This document shows, piece by piece, positions 16,727 to 26,048 of a DNA stretch of 64,000 bases. A program made the position numbers and the translations under genes. The notes beneath the pieces were generated by a model, which was not told the origin of the DNA, ran no database searches, and saw only the letters and a list, made by a program, of their open reading frames with translations. The stretch's first letter is position 1. Each line of letters starts with the position of its first letter. Where the stretch lies: contig JABGQT010000072.1 in assembly GCA_018648685.1 (NCBI GenBank), forward strand, positions 40,566-104,565, read 5' to 3'. This stretch comes from Anaerolineae bacterium (GTDB lineage Bacteria > Chloroflexota > Anaerolineae > Anaerolineales > Villigracilaceae).

Positions 16727-17710
16727 ATGAAAAATAACACAATGATTTCCTCAGACTTGCTAAAAGAACTACAAACCACTTATAAACATTTCCCTAAACG
16801 CACGAATACTTTAAAAAATGAAACACAATTTGATTCAGGGTTAAAAGAACTCACTACATCTTACGGGCGCGACTTCAGTTTGAAACCCGGTGAAATACTA
16901 TTTGAGCAAGGCGATGCTGCTGATGGTCTCTACTGGATCAAAGAAGGCATCCTCGTCGTTTTAGATGGAGATCTCAAAAAACCACGTTTGCTCACCTTCC
17001 GCAAAGCAGGACATATCGTAGGGGAAATTGCTCTACTCGAGGAAACACAACGTACAGCATCTGTAGTAGCCATCACTGAAGTTCAATTAAAATATCTCGA
17101 CAAAGAAAAGTTCCAAGGCTTACTCTCGCTTATTCCCAATTTTGGATTGGAACTTATGCGCGTACTCAGCGCACGTCTCCGTGAAATTAAGCCTGCTGAA
17201 TATAGCAGCGGGATGTACGATCATCTAACAAGTGCTCTTTCACGCCAGGCTTTCGATATTCGTCTGGTAGAAGAGATAGAACGTGCTCAACTCTACCGCT
17301 ATAATTTCTCCATTGTATTCATCGATCTCGATAATTTCAAAGAGATCAACGACAGTTATGGACACGGCTGCGGCGATGAAGTTTTAATCGCATTTGCAAA
17401 ACGTATTATGAGCGGCTTACGTACTACAGATCTTCTTTTTCGCTATGGAGGAGACGAATTTGTCCTCATCTTGCAGGGTATCGATGAAACACGAGGGGCT
17501 GTCTTAGTACAAAAATTGCTCGACGATATGAAAGTGACTCCCATCATTGAAGACCCGCCCATAACACTTGCTTTTAGCGCAGGTATGTCTTATTACCCAA
17601 CAGATGGGGAACTGCCCAATAAATTGCTTGAAACTGCCGATCAACGCGTCTACCACGCCAAGAAACAGGGACGTGGGCAAGTCGTTGCAAATAAACCTGA
17701 TGCCAATTAG
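16727..17710 (+). CDS. Diguanylate cyclase with cyclic-nucleotide-binding-type sensor
   Basis: 327 residues. Residues about 40-150 form a cNMP-binding/Crp-like beta roll ('FSLKPGEILFEQGDAADGLYWIKEG', quoted motif core 'GEILFEQGDAADGLYWI'; also 'GHIVGEIALLEETQRTASVVA'). The GGDEF domain (about 165-320) has 'RTTDLLFRYGGDEF', which holds both the active site and the RxxD product-inhibition site at the right spacing. It likely adjusts cyclic di-GMP in response to a nucleotide or other ligand. No strong ribosome site is seen before ATG 16727. Its stop overlaps the start of the next gene. Confidence 0.92.
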   Translation: MKNNTMISSDLLKELQTTYKHFPKRTNTLKNETQFDSGLKELTTSYGRDFSLKPGEILFEQGDAADGLYWIKEGILVVLDGDLKKPRLLTFRKAGHIVGEIALLEETQRTASVVAITEVQLKYLDKEKFQGLLSLIPNFGLELMRVLSARLREIKPAEYSSGMYDHLTSALSRQAFDIRLVEEIERAQLYRYNFSIVFIDLDNFKEINDSYGHGCGDEVLIAFAKRIMSGLRTTDLLFRYGGDEFVLILQGIDETRGAVLVQKLLDDMKVTPIIEDPPITLAFSAGMSYYPTDGELPNKLLETADQRVYHAKKQGRGQVVANKPDAN

Positions 17711-18983
17711 TCTTGATCTAATCACAAAACTCTTCTTTTTCAGCTTCACCTTATGGCTGGGGTCTTATTTGCTCGCACGCAATTTCAAAAAAAGAACCAC
17801 TCAACTCACCGGTTTTGGTTTGCTTGGCTACGCACTAGCTCTCGTCATAGAATTGCTCACAGACAAGCTCCTTACAGTCATCCTCCTTTTGCCCGCATTT
17901 TTCTGGATCGGCGCAGCCCTCCACTTGCTTCCCGAAGAGATCGTTTGGCGCAAAGGCTTTATCCGAACGTGGGCGCTTACCATCATCCCCATTTTTATTC
18001 TCGTATTGCTTGAGCCCTGGTTTAGCATCCTTGTTTTACTCGCTCTTTTTCTAAGTGTAGGCATTATTGCAAACCTTGCTTTACGCTCACTTTTCAAAAA
18101 CACCTTTGCCATTTTAGCCCTTGTAGCTCTATTTTTTACTCTCAGTACAGGGCTGGTCATTTTGCCTTTTGACCTTTTGCCACGCACTTGGGGAATTTCT
18201 TTTCTCGGCCTCGACCTCCTCGCGCTCGGATTATTGATCACAGCCTGGGATGCTTTTGACGAGGGAGAAAGAATGCGCGCCCATCTTATCCGTTCCTTCG
18301 TAGCGGCTTTTTATTACGCAGGCGCGCTCGCTGTACTGGTCATCATCTTCATCGCCCTCGACGGATATCTAAGCTTTGCCAAATTACTTTTGCTTACCAG
18401 CGTCATCACATTTGGGATATTGACACAAACCTTCTTTGCACAGATTCAATCTTTTTTGGATAAATTAACATTCTCCCGCACCCTAGCATTAAGCAGCGAA
18501 AGAAATATTCTCCGTACTACGGCAGATGAGTTGCCGCGCCGCTCCCTGTTCGAACTTGCTGAGGTGGACGAAATAGAGTTTGCCCGCCTGACACGCCGCG
18601 CCATTAGCAACCTCGGCAATTTACCCAAGTTAGCATCCAGCCCGCTGACAAATCTTCCAGCCGTCACCGCCGAAGGCGGCGAAAATCCCCTCGATAGGGC
18701 ACACGCCCTAAAAGCATTGCTCACCAAAAGTATTCAACGTCTTAAACCACAAGATGGTACCAATTTTGGCACAACAGACGAATGGCGCTATTTCAACGCT
18801 CTATATTTCCCTTATGTCATCGGCATAAAACCCTACGCTCGTCGCATCGACAAAGAATTCCTTGATGAGGAAACTCTCCAGATACTAGAGTGGTTCCAAA
18901 TATCCGTGCCAGAACGAACCTTATACAACTGGCAAAATATAGCCGCGCGTCTGGTTGCTGAAGATTTACTAAATAAAAGCTAA
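17700..18983 (+). CDS. Polytopic membrane protein of unknown function
   Basis: 427 residues if started at ATG 17700, which overlaps the stop of the diguanylate cyclase gene; the track start at 17568 would overlap it by 143 bases. The first 260 residues hold about nine hydrophobic helices in pairs, starting 'LDLITKLFFFSFTLWLGSYLLA'. The remaining 165 residues are cytoplasmic and helical, starting 'LDKLTFSRTLALSSERN', with no catalytic motif that I recognise. The layout resembles the sensor half of some signalling proteins. The overlap with the cyclase gene suggests that the two act together. Confidence 0.75.
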   Translation: MPISLDLITKLFFFSFTLWLGSYLLARNFKKRTTQLTGFGLLGYALALVIELLTDKLLTVILLLPAFFWIGAALHLLPEEIVWRKGFIRTWALTIIPIFILVLLEPWFSILVLLALFLSVGIIANLALRSLFKNTFAILALVALFFTLSTGLVILPFDLLPRTWGISFLGLDLLALGLLITAWDAFDEGERMRAHLIRSFVAAFYYAGALAVLVIIFIALDGYLSFAKLLLLTSVITFGILTQTFFAQIQSFLDKLTFSRTLALSSERNILRTTADELPRRSLFELAEVDEIEFARLTRRAISNLGNLPKLASSPLTNLPAVTAEGGENPLDRAHALKALLTKSIQRLKPQDGTNFGTTDEWRYFNALYFPYVIGIKPYARRIDKEFLDEETLQILEWFQISVPERTLYNWQNIAARLVAEDLLNKS

Positions 18984-19085
18984 AACACAAAAACTGGCAG
19001 TATTTGGCAGTAATTTTCATAGACGTGGCACTTTGATATAGCATAAACTGGGGGCATCTTAACCAACAAAAAAGGAGCTATATCA

Positions 19086-19484
19086 ATGACTGTTCAAACT
19101 CATACCAACCAAACCTCTGTTCGTCCTATTCTCTATGCAAACGCTATTTTTTGCGGCGTCAGCGGCCTGATCTTTGCCATTGCATCAAAGTCCGTGTCAG
19201 CTTTTCTCGGTCTTGATGCAAGCGGGATTATTCTCGCTTTAGGGATCGGCCTGATCATCTACGCTGAGTTCATTTATATCTTTGCCAAACGCCCTGCGAT
19301 CTTGCGGAACTTTGTACTCTTTGCCATTATCGCAGATTCGCTCTGGGTACTAGGCAGCATCCTCTTACTTATTACAAATTGGGTACCTTTTACTGTTCAG
19401 GGCAAATGGCTAATAGGCATTATCGCCATTATTGTAGATATTTTCGCAGCCCTCCAATTCTTCAAATGGCAAAAAATGGAATAA
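19086..19484 (+). CDS. Small four-helix membrane protein
   Basis: 132 residues with four hydrophobic segments (about 18-35, 42-68, 75-95, 102-122). 'AGGAG' lies 11 bases before the ATG. No motif ties it to a named family; it resembles short uncharacterised integral membrane proteins. It has its own strong terminator, so it is a single-gene unit. Confidence 0.75.
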   Translation: MTVQTHTNQTSVRPILYANAIFCGVSGLIFAIASKSVSAFLGLDASGIILALGIGLIIYAEFIYIFAKRPAILRNFVLFAIIADSLWVLGSILLLITNWVPFTVQGKWLIGIIAIIVDIFAALQFFKWQKME

Positions 19485-19498
19485 GAGACTCTGGTATT

Positions 19499-19535
19499 TT
19501 GGCACCGAAGCATATGCTTCGGTGCCATTTTTTTA
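19499..19535 (+). terminator. Rho-independent terminator
   Basis: GGCACCGAAGCAT and its exact complement form a 26-base palindrome, followed by ATTTTTTT. Confidence 0.93.
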
Positions 19536-19559
19536 TAAAAAGTCGTAGGGAGTAATGAA

Positions 19560-19937
19560 ATGAATATATTCAAAGATTTTCTGTTTTTCATAAATCTATC
19601 TTTGCTGGTAATTCATGAGTTTGACGCAATTCGCAGGAAAGAATGGCGGTTATTTGTGTTTCTAAAAGATCTGGAAGATGAGCTTGCCTATCAAATATTT
19701 ACACTTTTGCACTTGCCCTTTCTTCTACTTATCTTTTGGTTCTTAACACAAGCAACAGCGCCTTCACAATTTTCTTTTCAGGTAATTGTAGACATCTTCC
19801 TTATCATCCATTTAGGGCTTCATCTACTCTTTCGGGATCACGAGCATAATCGCTTTTCTGGAAAGTTCTCGAAAGGGATCATTCAATCAATGGCATTCTT
19901 CGGCTTAGCACACTTATGCCTAAACATGATCTATTAG
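19560..19937 (+). CDS. Small membrane protein, DUF6713-like
   Basis: 125 residues, three to four helices. The layout 'LSLLVIHEFDAIRRKEWRLF', 'YQIFTLLHLPFLLLIFW' and 'HLGLHLLFRDHEHNRFSGKFS' matches small proteins that I associate with DUF6713; the His/Asp/Glu residues at membrane borders could bind metal or haem, but that is a guess. GGAG precedes the start by about ten bases. Confidence 0.7.
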   Translation: MNIFKDFLFFINLSLLVIHEFDAIRRKEWRLFVFLKDLEDELAYQIFTLLHLPFLLLIFWFLTQATAPSQFSFQVIVDIFLIIHLGLHLLFRDHEHNRFSGKFSKGIIQSMAFFGLAHLCLNMIY

Positions 19938-19956
19938 CATCATTTGCTACTTGTGA

Positions 19957-20493
19957 ATGATAGAATTACTCAATATGAAACTGGAAATAGCCTCCCTCCA
20001 CCCCCCAAAAGGACTTGCCGAGTTAATTGCAGACTTGGGCGAGGGAGAAAATGGATTTGGCGGAACAGCAGTCCCAAAAGGTATTCTTATACTCGAGGAA
20101 TATCTACAATACTGTCATACAACAAACGATCATAGAAACCTAAAACCTGGTCATATTCCACGAAGCTTTTTCTGGTTTTTGGATGATAAAGAAGAAGCCA
20201 TTGGGATTGTACGGATGTGGCACTATCTCAATGAAAGCCTGAAAGAACGGACAGGGCATATCGCTTACTATATTCGTAAGGACAAGCGCGGAAAAGGCTA
20301 TGGGAGCGAAGCACTGCGCCTGGCATTGAAGGGATTAGAGAAAGTCGGCGAAAGAAAGGCTTTGATCGTTACCGATCTGGATAATATCGCCTCGACAAAG
20401 ATTATTCTGGCAAACGGAGGGAAGCTTGAGACTGTAGGAAAGGGTGGCAAAGGAAAGAAATTTGGCCGCTATTGGATCAATTTGGATTCATAA
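19957..20493 (+). CDS. GNAT-family N-acetyltransferase
   Basis: 178 residues (172 if ATG 19975 is used). The acetyl-CoA binding motif is 'YYIRKDKRGKGYGSEALRLAL' (core R-x-x-G-x-G), followed by 'VTDLDNIASTKIILANGGKLE', the usual C-terminal block. It transfers an acetyl group to an unknown amine. No clear ribosome site. It lies 19 bases after the DUF6713-like gene on the same strand. Confidence 0.88.
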   Translation: MIELLNMKLEIASLHPPKGLAELIADLGEGENGFGGTAVPKGILILEEYLQYCHTTNDHRNLKPGHIPRSFFWFLDDKEEAIGIVRMWHYLNESLKERTGHIAYYIRKDKRGKGYGSEALRLALKGLEKVGERKALIVTDLDNIASTKIILANGGKLETVGKGGKGKKFGRYWINLDS

Positions 20494-20582
20494 AAAGAAT
20501 ATGCTAAACTACTTCTAATCTAACATTGTTCATAAGCAGTTATGAAGTACCCGTCAGGGTATGCAATCCGTATAAATGCTAG

Positions 20583-22265
20583 TTGAGCGGAAATAAGCTA
20601 CTTCATGCTTTGAAAGGATTGATTCACCGTATGTCTTCTAAAACCAACACGGATATCCCCTCTGATCTGCTTCCCACCCTCGGCCCCTATGTCACTGGAA
20701 GTACAACAGCCCTGATGGCTTTAGGTATTATTGGTGGATGGGCAGGCGAATCTTGGCGTTCCGTTTTGGGGATCATTCTCTTGCAGTTCTTTGGAGGCGT
20801 CTTTCTGGGAATCCTGACTAGAGGCTGGAAAAACGTGGCGGCTCTGCGTTATACCAACGGTTTTTTTCACTTGATAACCACAACCGCTATTGTCATGATC
20901 ACAGGGGGCTATCCTTCCCCGTTTTGGCTGGTATTCTTGGTAGGGGTTGTCGTCCCGGGCATCTTGATGGATCGAACTGGAGTCTATTTGGTTCTACCCT
21001 TTGCGGCTGTAGCGCTCGCTGTTCCCCAGCTGTCTATAGGGATAGACATACAAATTGCAATGGGTATTAGCATGCAATTATTCATACTGTTCTTCACCGG
21101 ATTGATTATCCAGAGAACAGCCGCATGGCTATTTAAAGAGCAAGAGAAGCACCAGCAAGCGGAAGAGTCTCTTCGCCAATCCAACGACCAACTCACATTA
21201 TCAATCGCACAATTGGAACAACACACCCGCGAGGTTCGCTTATTGACGGAAATGGGAGGGATGTTACACACTAGCACCACAAACGAGGAGCTATATGGCA
21301 TTATCAGTTACTACATGCAGGAACTCTTTCCATCAAAGATCGGCGCCTTATTCATCTACAGTCCATCACGGAACGACTTGGAAAGTGCTGCCACCTGGGG
21401 AAATTTTCCTGCAGAGAATCATGTGCGCATCTTCTCACCCGATGAATGCTGGGCATTGCGGCAAGGGCAAATATATCAACAGGATGCTTCTCGCTCTGGC
21501 TTGCATTGTCCGCATGTGAAACGACTAAAATCAAACAACTATTTATGTGTACCCTTGATAGCTCGTGGCGAAGCATTAGGCATATTGCATGTGCAATTTT
21601 CAATGGATGAATCCACTGCGGTGTTGACAACGCCTACACGGACGATCGAGGCTGTGTTATCCTTGGCTGCTTCTGTTGCTGAATATGTCGCCCTAGCTCT
21701 GGCGAACCAAGCGCTGCGGGAAACTTTGCGCAATCAGGCGATCCGTGATCCACTCACCGGCTTGTTCAATCGCCGCTACGCGGAGGAAACATTAGACCGT
21801 GAGATTCAGCGGGCAACACGCAAGCAAACGCCGCTGAGCGTGATCTCCCTCGACATTGATCACTTCAAGTTGTTCAATGACACGTACGGGCATGATGCGG
21901 GCGACGTTGTGTTGCAAAACGTGGGGATGTTACTAAAAACACTCTGTCGTGGCGAGGACGTTGCCTGCCGCTATGGAGGAGAAGAATTTCTACTCATCAT
22001 GTCGGATATCTCATTGGAAATCGCACAGCAACGCGCGGAGACATTACGAGAAGGAATGAAATCTTTGAGCATAGTATATAAGGGTCAGCCACTCGGTATT
22101 ACATCGTCCTTCGGTGTAGCCGCTTTTCCAAAAACAGCTACGAACAAGGAGAAACTCTTACATGTAGCCGATGCAGCGCTCTATCAGGCGAAAACCAGCG
22201 GACGTGACTGCGTGGTAACAGCTGCTCAGATTGAGGGCGGAGAATCTCAAGCAACCAAAGCATGA
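20583..22265 (+). CDS. Membrane GAF-GGDEF diguanylate cyclase
   Basis: 560 residues from TTG 20583; ATG 20631 is an alternative that removes 16 residues. Six to seven N-terminal helices (about 25-180) form a membrane sensor, then a coiled coil ('HQQAEESLRQSNDQLTLSIAQLEQ', core 'EESLRQSNDQL'), a GAF domain (about 220-375) and a GGDEF domain (390-550). The active site is 'RGEDVACRYGGEEF', with GGEEF in place of GGDEF (active in this family) and the RxxD inhibitory site. It should make cyclic di-GMP under control of membrane and GAF signals. Confidence 0.93.
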   Translation: MSGNKLLHALKGLIHRMSSKTNTDIPSDLLPTLGPYVTGSTTALMALGIIGGWAGESWRSVLGIILLQFFGGVFLGILTRGWKNVAALRYTNGFFHLITTTAIVMITGGYPSPFWLVFLVGVVVPGILMDRTGVYLVLPFAAVALAVPQLSIGIDIQIAMGISMQLFILFFTGLIIQRTAAWLFKEQEKHQQAEESLRQSNDQLTLSIAQLEQHTREVRLLTEMGGMLHTSTTNEELYGIISYYMQELFPSKIGALFIYSPSRNDLESAATWGNFPAENHVRIFSPDECWALRQGQIYQQDASRSGLHCPHVKRLKSNNYLCVPLIARGEALGILHVQFSMDESTAVLTTPTRTIEAVLSLAASVAEYVALALANQALRETLRNQAIRDPLTGLFNRRYAEETLDREIQRATRKQTPLSVISLDIDHFKLFNDTYGHDAGDVVLQNVGMLLKTLCRGEDVACRYGGEEFLLIMSDISLEIAQQRAETLREGMKSLSIVYKGQPLGITSSFGVAAFPKTATNKEKLLHVADAALYQAKTSGRDCVVTAAQIEGGESQATKA

Positions 22266-22441
22266 GGATAGTATACATACAGATAAAAGTTGCTACCCAA
22301 CAAAGCGTGCGGTGGACGCGTGGGATTCTTACCGCTAAACTCAACTTGGTCTGACTGGAAGATATACCGCGATAATCGCGTTATCCAAGTCCCGCCCACG
22401 AGCCGGTACCCCTACGAGGGCTTACGAAAACCATTGGACAA

Positions 22442-22480
22442 AAAGAAAGCGCCTTGTAAAAAAGGGCGCTTTTTGTTAGT
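22442..22480 (+). terminator. Rho-independent terminator
   Basis: AAGCGCC, loop TTGTAAAAAA, GGGCGCTTTTTG. It sits in the 250-base gap between the GAF-GGDEF gene and the FKBP gene; the rest of this gap shows no gene. Confidence 0.75.
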
Positions 22481-22513
22481 TTGAAACTTCTAATTCGGTC
22501 AAAAAATTTGGCT

Positions 22514-22849
22514 TTACTTCACTTCAACCAGCTCAACATCGAAGATCAAGGTTGCATTCGGGGGAATTAATCCGCCAGCGCCGCGTTCACCGTAGCCCAA
22601 CTCAGCGGGAATTGTGAGCGTGGCTTCGCCACCGACGTTCATCAGAGCAATGCCCTCGTCCCAGCCTTTGATCACTTGCCCAACACCCAATTCAAATTCG
22701 ATGGGTGTGCCACGATCATAAGAGCTGTCGAAAATTTTCCCATCCAGAAGTCTGCCTTCGTAATGTACGCTAACGGTTTTTCCGGCTTCGGCTTTTGGGC
22801 CTTTGCCGCGTTTTCTTTCTGTATATTCCAATCCACTTTCTGTTTTCAT
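22514..22849 (-). CDS. FKBP-type peptidyl-prolyl cis-trans isomerase
   Basis: 111 residues from ATG 22849 (AAGGAG six bases upstream; ATG 22852 is also possible). A full FKBP domain: 'VSVHYEGRLLDGKIFDSSYDRG', 'FELGVGQVIKGWDEGIALM', 'LTIPAELGYGERGAGG', 'IPPNATLIFDVELVEV'. The active-site aromatic and acidic residues (Y, F, D, W, Y) are present. It is a single-domain, cytoplasmic folding helper. It lies 52 bases downstream of the peroxiredoxin-like gene. Confidence 0.96.
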   Translation of the reverse strand: MKTESGLEYTERKRGKGPKAEAGKTVSVHYEGRLLDGKIFDSSYDRGTPIEFELGVGQVIKGWDEGIALMNVGGEATLTIPAELGYGERGAGGLIPPNATLIFDVELVEVK

Positions 22850-22901
22850 CATTATCTCCTTGATTTTTAAATTCAAGCTATTTTACTCGCATTATCATTT
22901 A

Positions 22902-23444
22902 TCAGGCATCTAAAATTTTGAGCAAATCTTCAACTGGCGGCCGGTCAGTGGGATCGTAGCTGGGATACAGCAACTTGAATTTGCCGTCTTTGCCAATAAT
23001 AAAATCGCCGCCGAGCTGATCCAGATCATCTCCATGTGAATCGCCAGTTTTTTCTCCCCTTATCCAGGCTGTGAAATAATACCAACGTGTTTTCAAATTG
23101 CGAGAACGCCAATAGGAACGCTCCAGCCCATAGGCGTTGTACACTTCGCGTTCACGGTCGAGAAGAATGGTGAAATGATCGCAATTATCTCTCATCCATT
23201 CCTGAACAGCAGGGAGCGTCCCAAAGGAGATGACGATAACGCGCGTATCCCGTTTTTTGAATGCTGACTGGTGTTGGCACAACTGTGCCACATGCTCACG
23301 GCAGGGAATTCAACCAAGATGCCGCAAGAAGATTAGCAAAACATTATTATCTGCTTTGATCAATTCGTTGAGGGAGATTTCTTTCCCATCTGTCGATTGA
23401 AGCGTAAAAGAAGGAGCTATTTTGTTGTTTTTCAGTGTTGGCAT
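22902..23444 (-). CDS. Probable selenoprotein: peroxiredoxin-like AhpC/TSA protein with in-frame UGA (Sec45)
   Basis: The ORF track shows only the part after the TGA (22902-23291, from a GTG that is really Val52). Starting at ATG 23444, with AGGA six bases upstream, the frame runs 181 codons with one TGA, at 23310-23312. The text is 'LLIFLRHLG-U-IPCREHVAQL', the exact place of the first cysteine in the AhpC/TSA antioxidant (PRXL2-like) family motif FLRHFGCxxC; the second cysteine is kept (Cys48). After it come 'VIVISFGTLPAVQEWM', 'LLDREREVYNAYGL' and 'GGDFIIGKDGKFKLLYPS', as in the family. A hairpin follows the TGA. It probably reduces peroxides or disulfides in the cytoplasm. A cysteine codon mutated to TGA (pseudogene) is the alternative. 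Confidence 0.85.
23272..23292 (-). promoter_or_regulatory. SECIS-like hairpin just after the in-frame UGA
   Basis: On the minus strand UGU-GGCAC-AGUU-GUGCC-A(A)CA forms eight pairs with one bulged A and a four-base loop. The stem begins 17 bases and the loop 25 bases after the UGA, inside the distance at which bacterial SECIS elements lie. The loop has one G rather than the GG(U/A) start seen in E. coli, so the match is good in place but not proven. Confidence 0.6.
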
Positions 23445-23502
23445 AGAGTTCCTGTAAAAAACAGATAGTTATGAAGAAGACAGCTATTCAACCCTCTTAG
23501 AA

Positions 23503-23595
23503 TGTCTTTGCGAGGAGCATGCTTTTGCGACGCGGCAATCTCCAAGACTGCCTGGGAGATTGCTTCGTCGGATAAAACTCTCCTCGCAAAGACAT
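23503..23595. repeat. Palindromic repeat family A, copy 2
   Basis: TGTCTTTGCGAGGAGCATGC to CTCCTCGCAAAGACA, with inner GGCAATCTCC and GGGAGATTGC. It fills most of the gap between the peroxiredoxin-like and CDP-alcohol genes. Confidence 0.9.
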
Positions 23596-23612
23596 AGCTG
23601 AGGAAATATGGA

Positions 23613-24215
23613 TCAAGATAGCTTTCGTCGCGCCCATATAAGGCGTTGAGTAACGGTAATAAAAATCAGGGCACTGAAAACGATAAAAAGATGCAATAGA
23701 TATTGCGGCAGGATGAAAAAGAGAGAATAGAAAATAATCGTTTCGAAGCCGCCGATGAGACCAGCGGGCATAACGATGGTCGTTGCGGTTTCGGGGTTGC
23801 GGGTGGCACGTTTTTCAAGGATGGCTGCCAGATACATCCACGAGGCAGTGTTAAGGTAGTAGGTAGAAAGCAAAAAAGCTAAAGCCAGATAAATGTTTTG
23901 GGAGGCAGCCCCAAGCCCAAATCCGAGAGGGATGGCGGCGTAAGCGGTGAAATCCAGCAGAATATCTAAGTAACCGCCAAAGTCATCCTGTTTATTATGC
24001 AGACGAGCGAGCAATCCATCCAGACCATCGAGGGCGCGATTGATGAGCCAAAATGCCAATCCCCAAAGATAGAGGCGTTGTGTGGCAAATATTGCGCTGC
24101 CGATGCCAAAAAATACGCCAATAATAGAAATTGTATTCGGGGAAATACGCGTCATACGCCGAGCGATTGGCTCAACGATGCGATCTTTGGTGTTGCGGAG
24201 GTAGGTATCGAACAT
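23613..24215 (-). CDS. CDP-alcohol phosphatidyltransferase family protein
   Basis: 200 residues with about six helices. The catalytic signature is complete: 'NRALDGLDGLLARLHNKQDD' then 'GGYLDILLDF', matching D-x2-D-G-x2-A-R-x8-G-x3-D-x3-D. Such enzymes join a CDP-linked lipid to an alcohol (glycerol phosphate, inositol phosphate or similar) in the membrane. Which phospholipid is made cannot be read. TAGGA precedes the ATG. A family A repeat separates it from the flavoprotein gene upstream. Confidence 0.92.
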   Translation of the reverse strand: MFDTYLRNTKDRIVEPIARRMTRISPNTISIIGVFFGIGSAIFATQRLYLWGLAFWLINRALDGLDGLLARLHNKQDDFGGYLDILLDFTAYAAIPLGFGLGAASQNIYLALAFLLSTYYLNTASWMYLAAILEKRATRNPETATTIVMPAGLIGGFETIIFYSLFFILPQYLLHLFIVFSALIFITVTQRLIWARRKLS

Positions 24216-24228
24216 TGTTTTCCTAAAT

Positions 24229-24319
24229 TGTCATTGCGAGGAGCATCTTTTCGCGACGTGACAATCCCCAAGACAGTCGGGGAGATTGCTTCGTCGGATA
24301 AAGCTCTCCTCGCAATGAC
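24229..24319. repeat. Palindromic repeat family A, copy 3
   Basis: TGTCATTGCGAGGAGCATC to CTCCTCGCAATGACG, with inner GACAATCCCC and GGGGAGATTGC. It ends just before the stop of the flavoprotein gene. Confidence 0.9.
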
Positions 24320-24320
24320 G

Positions 24321-26012
24321 TTAGTTTCTCCACGCCAAACGCGCATCTTTCTTTCGCCGCCAACGCAAATAGGCACGCGCATACAGGAGCTTATCTTCTG
24401 CGCCTTTGATCGCAAGATCGAGCAGGGACATGTCGCCAAAGAAATGTTTTTTATACGCGCCACTGCCCATGAAACCATCTTCTTTGTTGAAAAGCGTCAG
24501 GCGGAATTTCTTTTTAGCGAGATGATTTTTTCCATCCAGAATGGCATCGAAGGGTAGCGGAAGCCATTTAAAATCACGGAAGAGCGCGTTCGCTTCAGCG
24601 ACCATGTGGTCGACATCGGCTTCGTTGGCGGGGTCAACTGCGCTGAAAAGGGCATCCACTTTTTGCTGCACGTCAAAAAATTCTGCAAAGCCACCGCCCG
24701 CCAAACGATTGTTTTTGAGTAGGGCAATATACTCGTTGCGGTCTTTTGCGCGCATCCGCGTGATGCTCAACATCAGATATTCGAGATACGCGCCCAGCAG
24801 CCACTGCACCGAGTAAACGCGCCAAAGTTTGTAATTTGACCACGATTTGATCGAGTTGACCGTCAATTGATCGTGCATTTTGACATAGCCGAGCGTGATC
24901 TCTTCAAGCGGCGCAAAGGCTTTCGCCGAATAATCGCCCGTCTTTTTTGCCTTGAGCAACAGATCTGCGAGCAGCATGATCGTCATATGCGTCACATAAA
25001 GCCCTTTTGAATAGAGCGGATCAATGAACCCGACCGAGTGCCCGAGCAGAGCGAATCGGTTGCCAACAACTTTTTTGGATGAATACTGGAGACGCTCGGC
25101 TCGCACCCAGCCCCGAATTTGCTTGGCATTTGTGAACTGTTTTTTCAACCCGGGGAATTGCTCGATAAATCCGTAAAATTCATCTTCGGGCGTTATATCG
25201 GTACGTGGGGGATGGATGCGCGGATCAAGCAAAAGTCCCACGCTCACAACGGGGTTTGTTGCCTCGGCATAATTATTAAAAGGGATCACCCACAACCAGC
25301 CACCCTCGAAAAGGTGATGCAATGTCCCCTCCGACCAGCGGAAAGGAACGCCGTTTTCTTCACGCGAAAAAGAGACATCGTGAAAACAAGGCACATCGAC
25401 CATATGCGTGAACATCCCGCGTGTATTTGTCTTTAGATCAAAATCGCGCAGCTCAAATTTATGGGCAAGCAATGAGCGGAATCCGCCCGCATCGACGATA
25501 TATTCAGCTTGATATTCTTCGTCTTTTGCTGTTGAAATGCTCACGCCATCATCACTAAAATCGACATCTTTTACGGGCGTATTTTGCAAAATCGTCGCGC
25601 CGTAGGAAATAGCGACCGAAGTCAGGAAAGAGTCACTATCTTGCCGATAAATATGCAATTCGTGCCCATAAGGTTCTTTAGGAATGACGGCTTGCAAGGT
25701 TCTTTCGGGCATTGGCTCTTTGCCGATTTCGTGATGTACAAAACCAAAATGTCGTTTTACGCCGTGCGTAGTTCCGGCATAATCGAGATAATTTTCAGAG
25801 CTGAAATAAGCCAGTTCAGGCACATCGTAAAACTTCGCCAACGCGCGCATCATCTCGGATGTCTCCAAAATGGTCGATTCACCGATCGCAAATTTGGGGT
25901 GCTGCCCAGCTTCAAAGACGATCACATCCAAGCCCTGCCGCGCCAAAATTGAAGCCAGTGTTGAGCCACCCATCCCCGAGCCGATGATTGCTACATCGTA
26001 TTTTTTGGTCAT
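24321..26012 (-). CDS. FAD-dependent oxidoreductase of the flavin-dependent halogenase superfamily
   Basis: 563 residues. N-terminal FAD motif '[19 protein letters not shown]', then '[13 protein letters not shown]', which matches the GEST block of halogenases, and 'GGWLWVIPF', which matches their W-x-W-x-I-P motif. '[19 protein letters not shown]' is the second FAD site. The family halogenates aromatic or other substrates using reduced flavin, but many members with these motifs have other oxidation roles. It lies 36 bases after pgl on the same strand, beside pentose phosphate genes, and no natural-product cluster is nearby. AAAGGA precedes the ATG. Confidence 0.85.
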   Translation of the reverse strand: MTKKYDVAIIGSGMGGSTLASILARQGLDVIVFEAGQHPKFAIGESTILETSEMMRALAKFYDVPELAYFSSENYLDYAGTTHGVKRHFGFVHHEIGKEPMPERTLQAVIPKEPYGHELHIYRQDSDSFLTSVAISYGATILQNTPVKDVDFSDDGVSISTAKDEEYQAEYIVDAGGFRSLLAHKFELRDFDLKTNTRGMFTHMVDVPCFHDVSFSREENGVPFRWSEGTLHHLFEGGWLWVIPFNNYAEATNPVVSVGLLLDPRIHPPRTDITPEDEFYGFIEQFPGLKKQFTNAKQIRGWVRAERLQYSSKKVVGNRFALLGHSVGFIDPLYSKGLYVTHMTIMLLADLLLKAKKTGDYSAKAFAPLEEITLGYVKMHDQLTVNSIKSWSNYKLWRVYSVQWLLGAYLEYLMLSITRMRAKDRNEYIALLKNNRLAGGGFAEFFDVQQKVDALFSAVDPANEADVDHMVAEANALFRDFKWLPLPFDAILDGKNHLAKKKFRLTLFNKEDGFMGSGAYKKHFFGDMSLLDLAIKGAEDKLLYARAYLRWRRKKDARLAWRN

Positions 26013-26029
26013 GGGTTTCCTTTAAGAAA

Positions 26030-26048
26030 GTCACGCTGCAAGCGTGAC
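26030..26048. repeat. Short palindrome between pgl and the flavoprotein gene
   Basis: GTCACGCT, GCA, AGCGTGAC: perfect eight-base arms. It has no T-run and looks like a small dispersed repeat unit; related 'CGAGCGTGACC' text appears near 56.13 kb. Confidence 0.6.

Noticed and set aside
22290-22440. 'ACCCAACAAAGCGTGCGGTGG' text after the GAF-GGDEF gene, reminiscent of an integron attC end
   Set aside because: No matching complementary right-hand end and no integrase or cassette arrangement was seen.
23310-23312. Simple pseudogene reading of the TGA in the peroxiredoxin-like gene
   Set aside because: Not excluded, but a random stop would rarely fall exactly on the catalytic Cys codon with the rest of the protein intact and a hairpin at SECIS distance.
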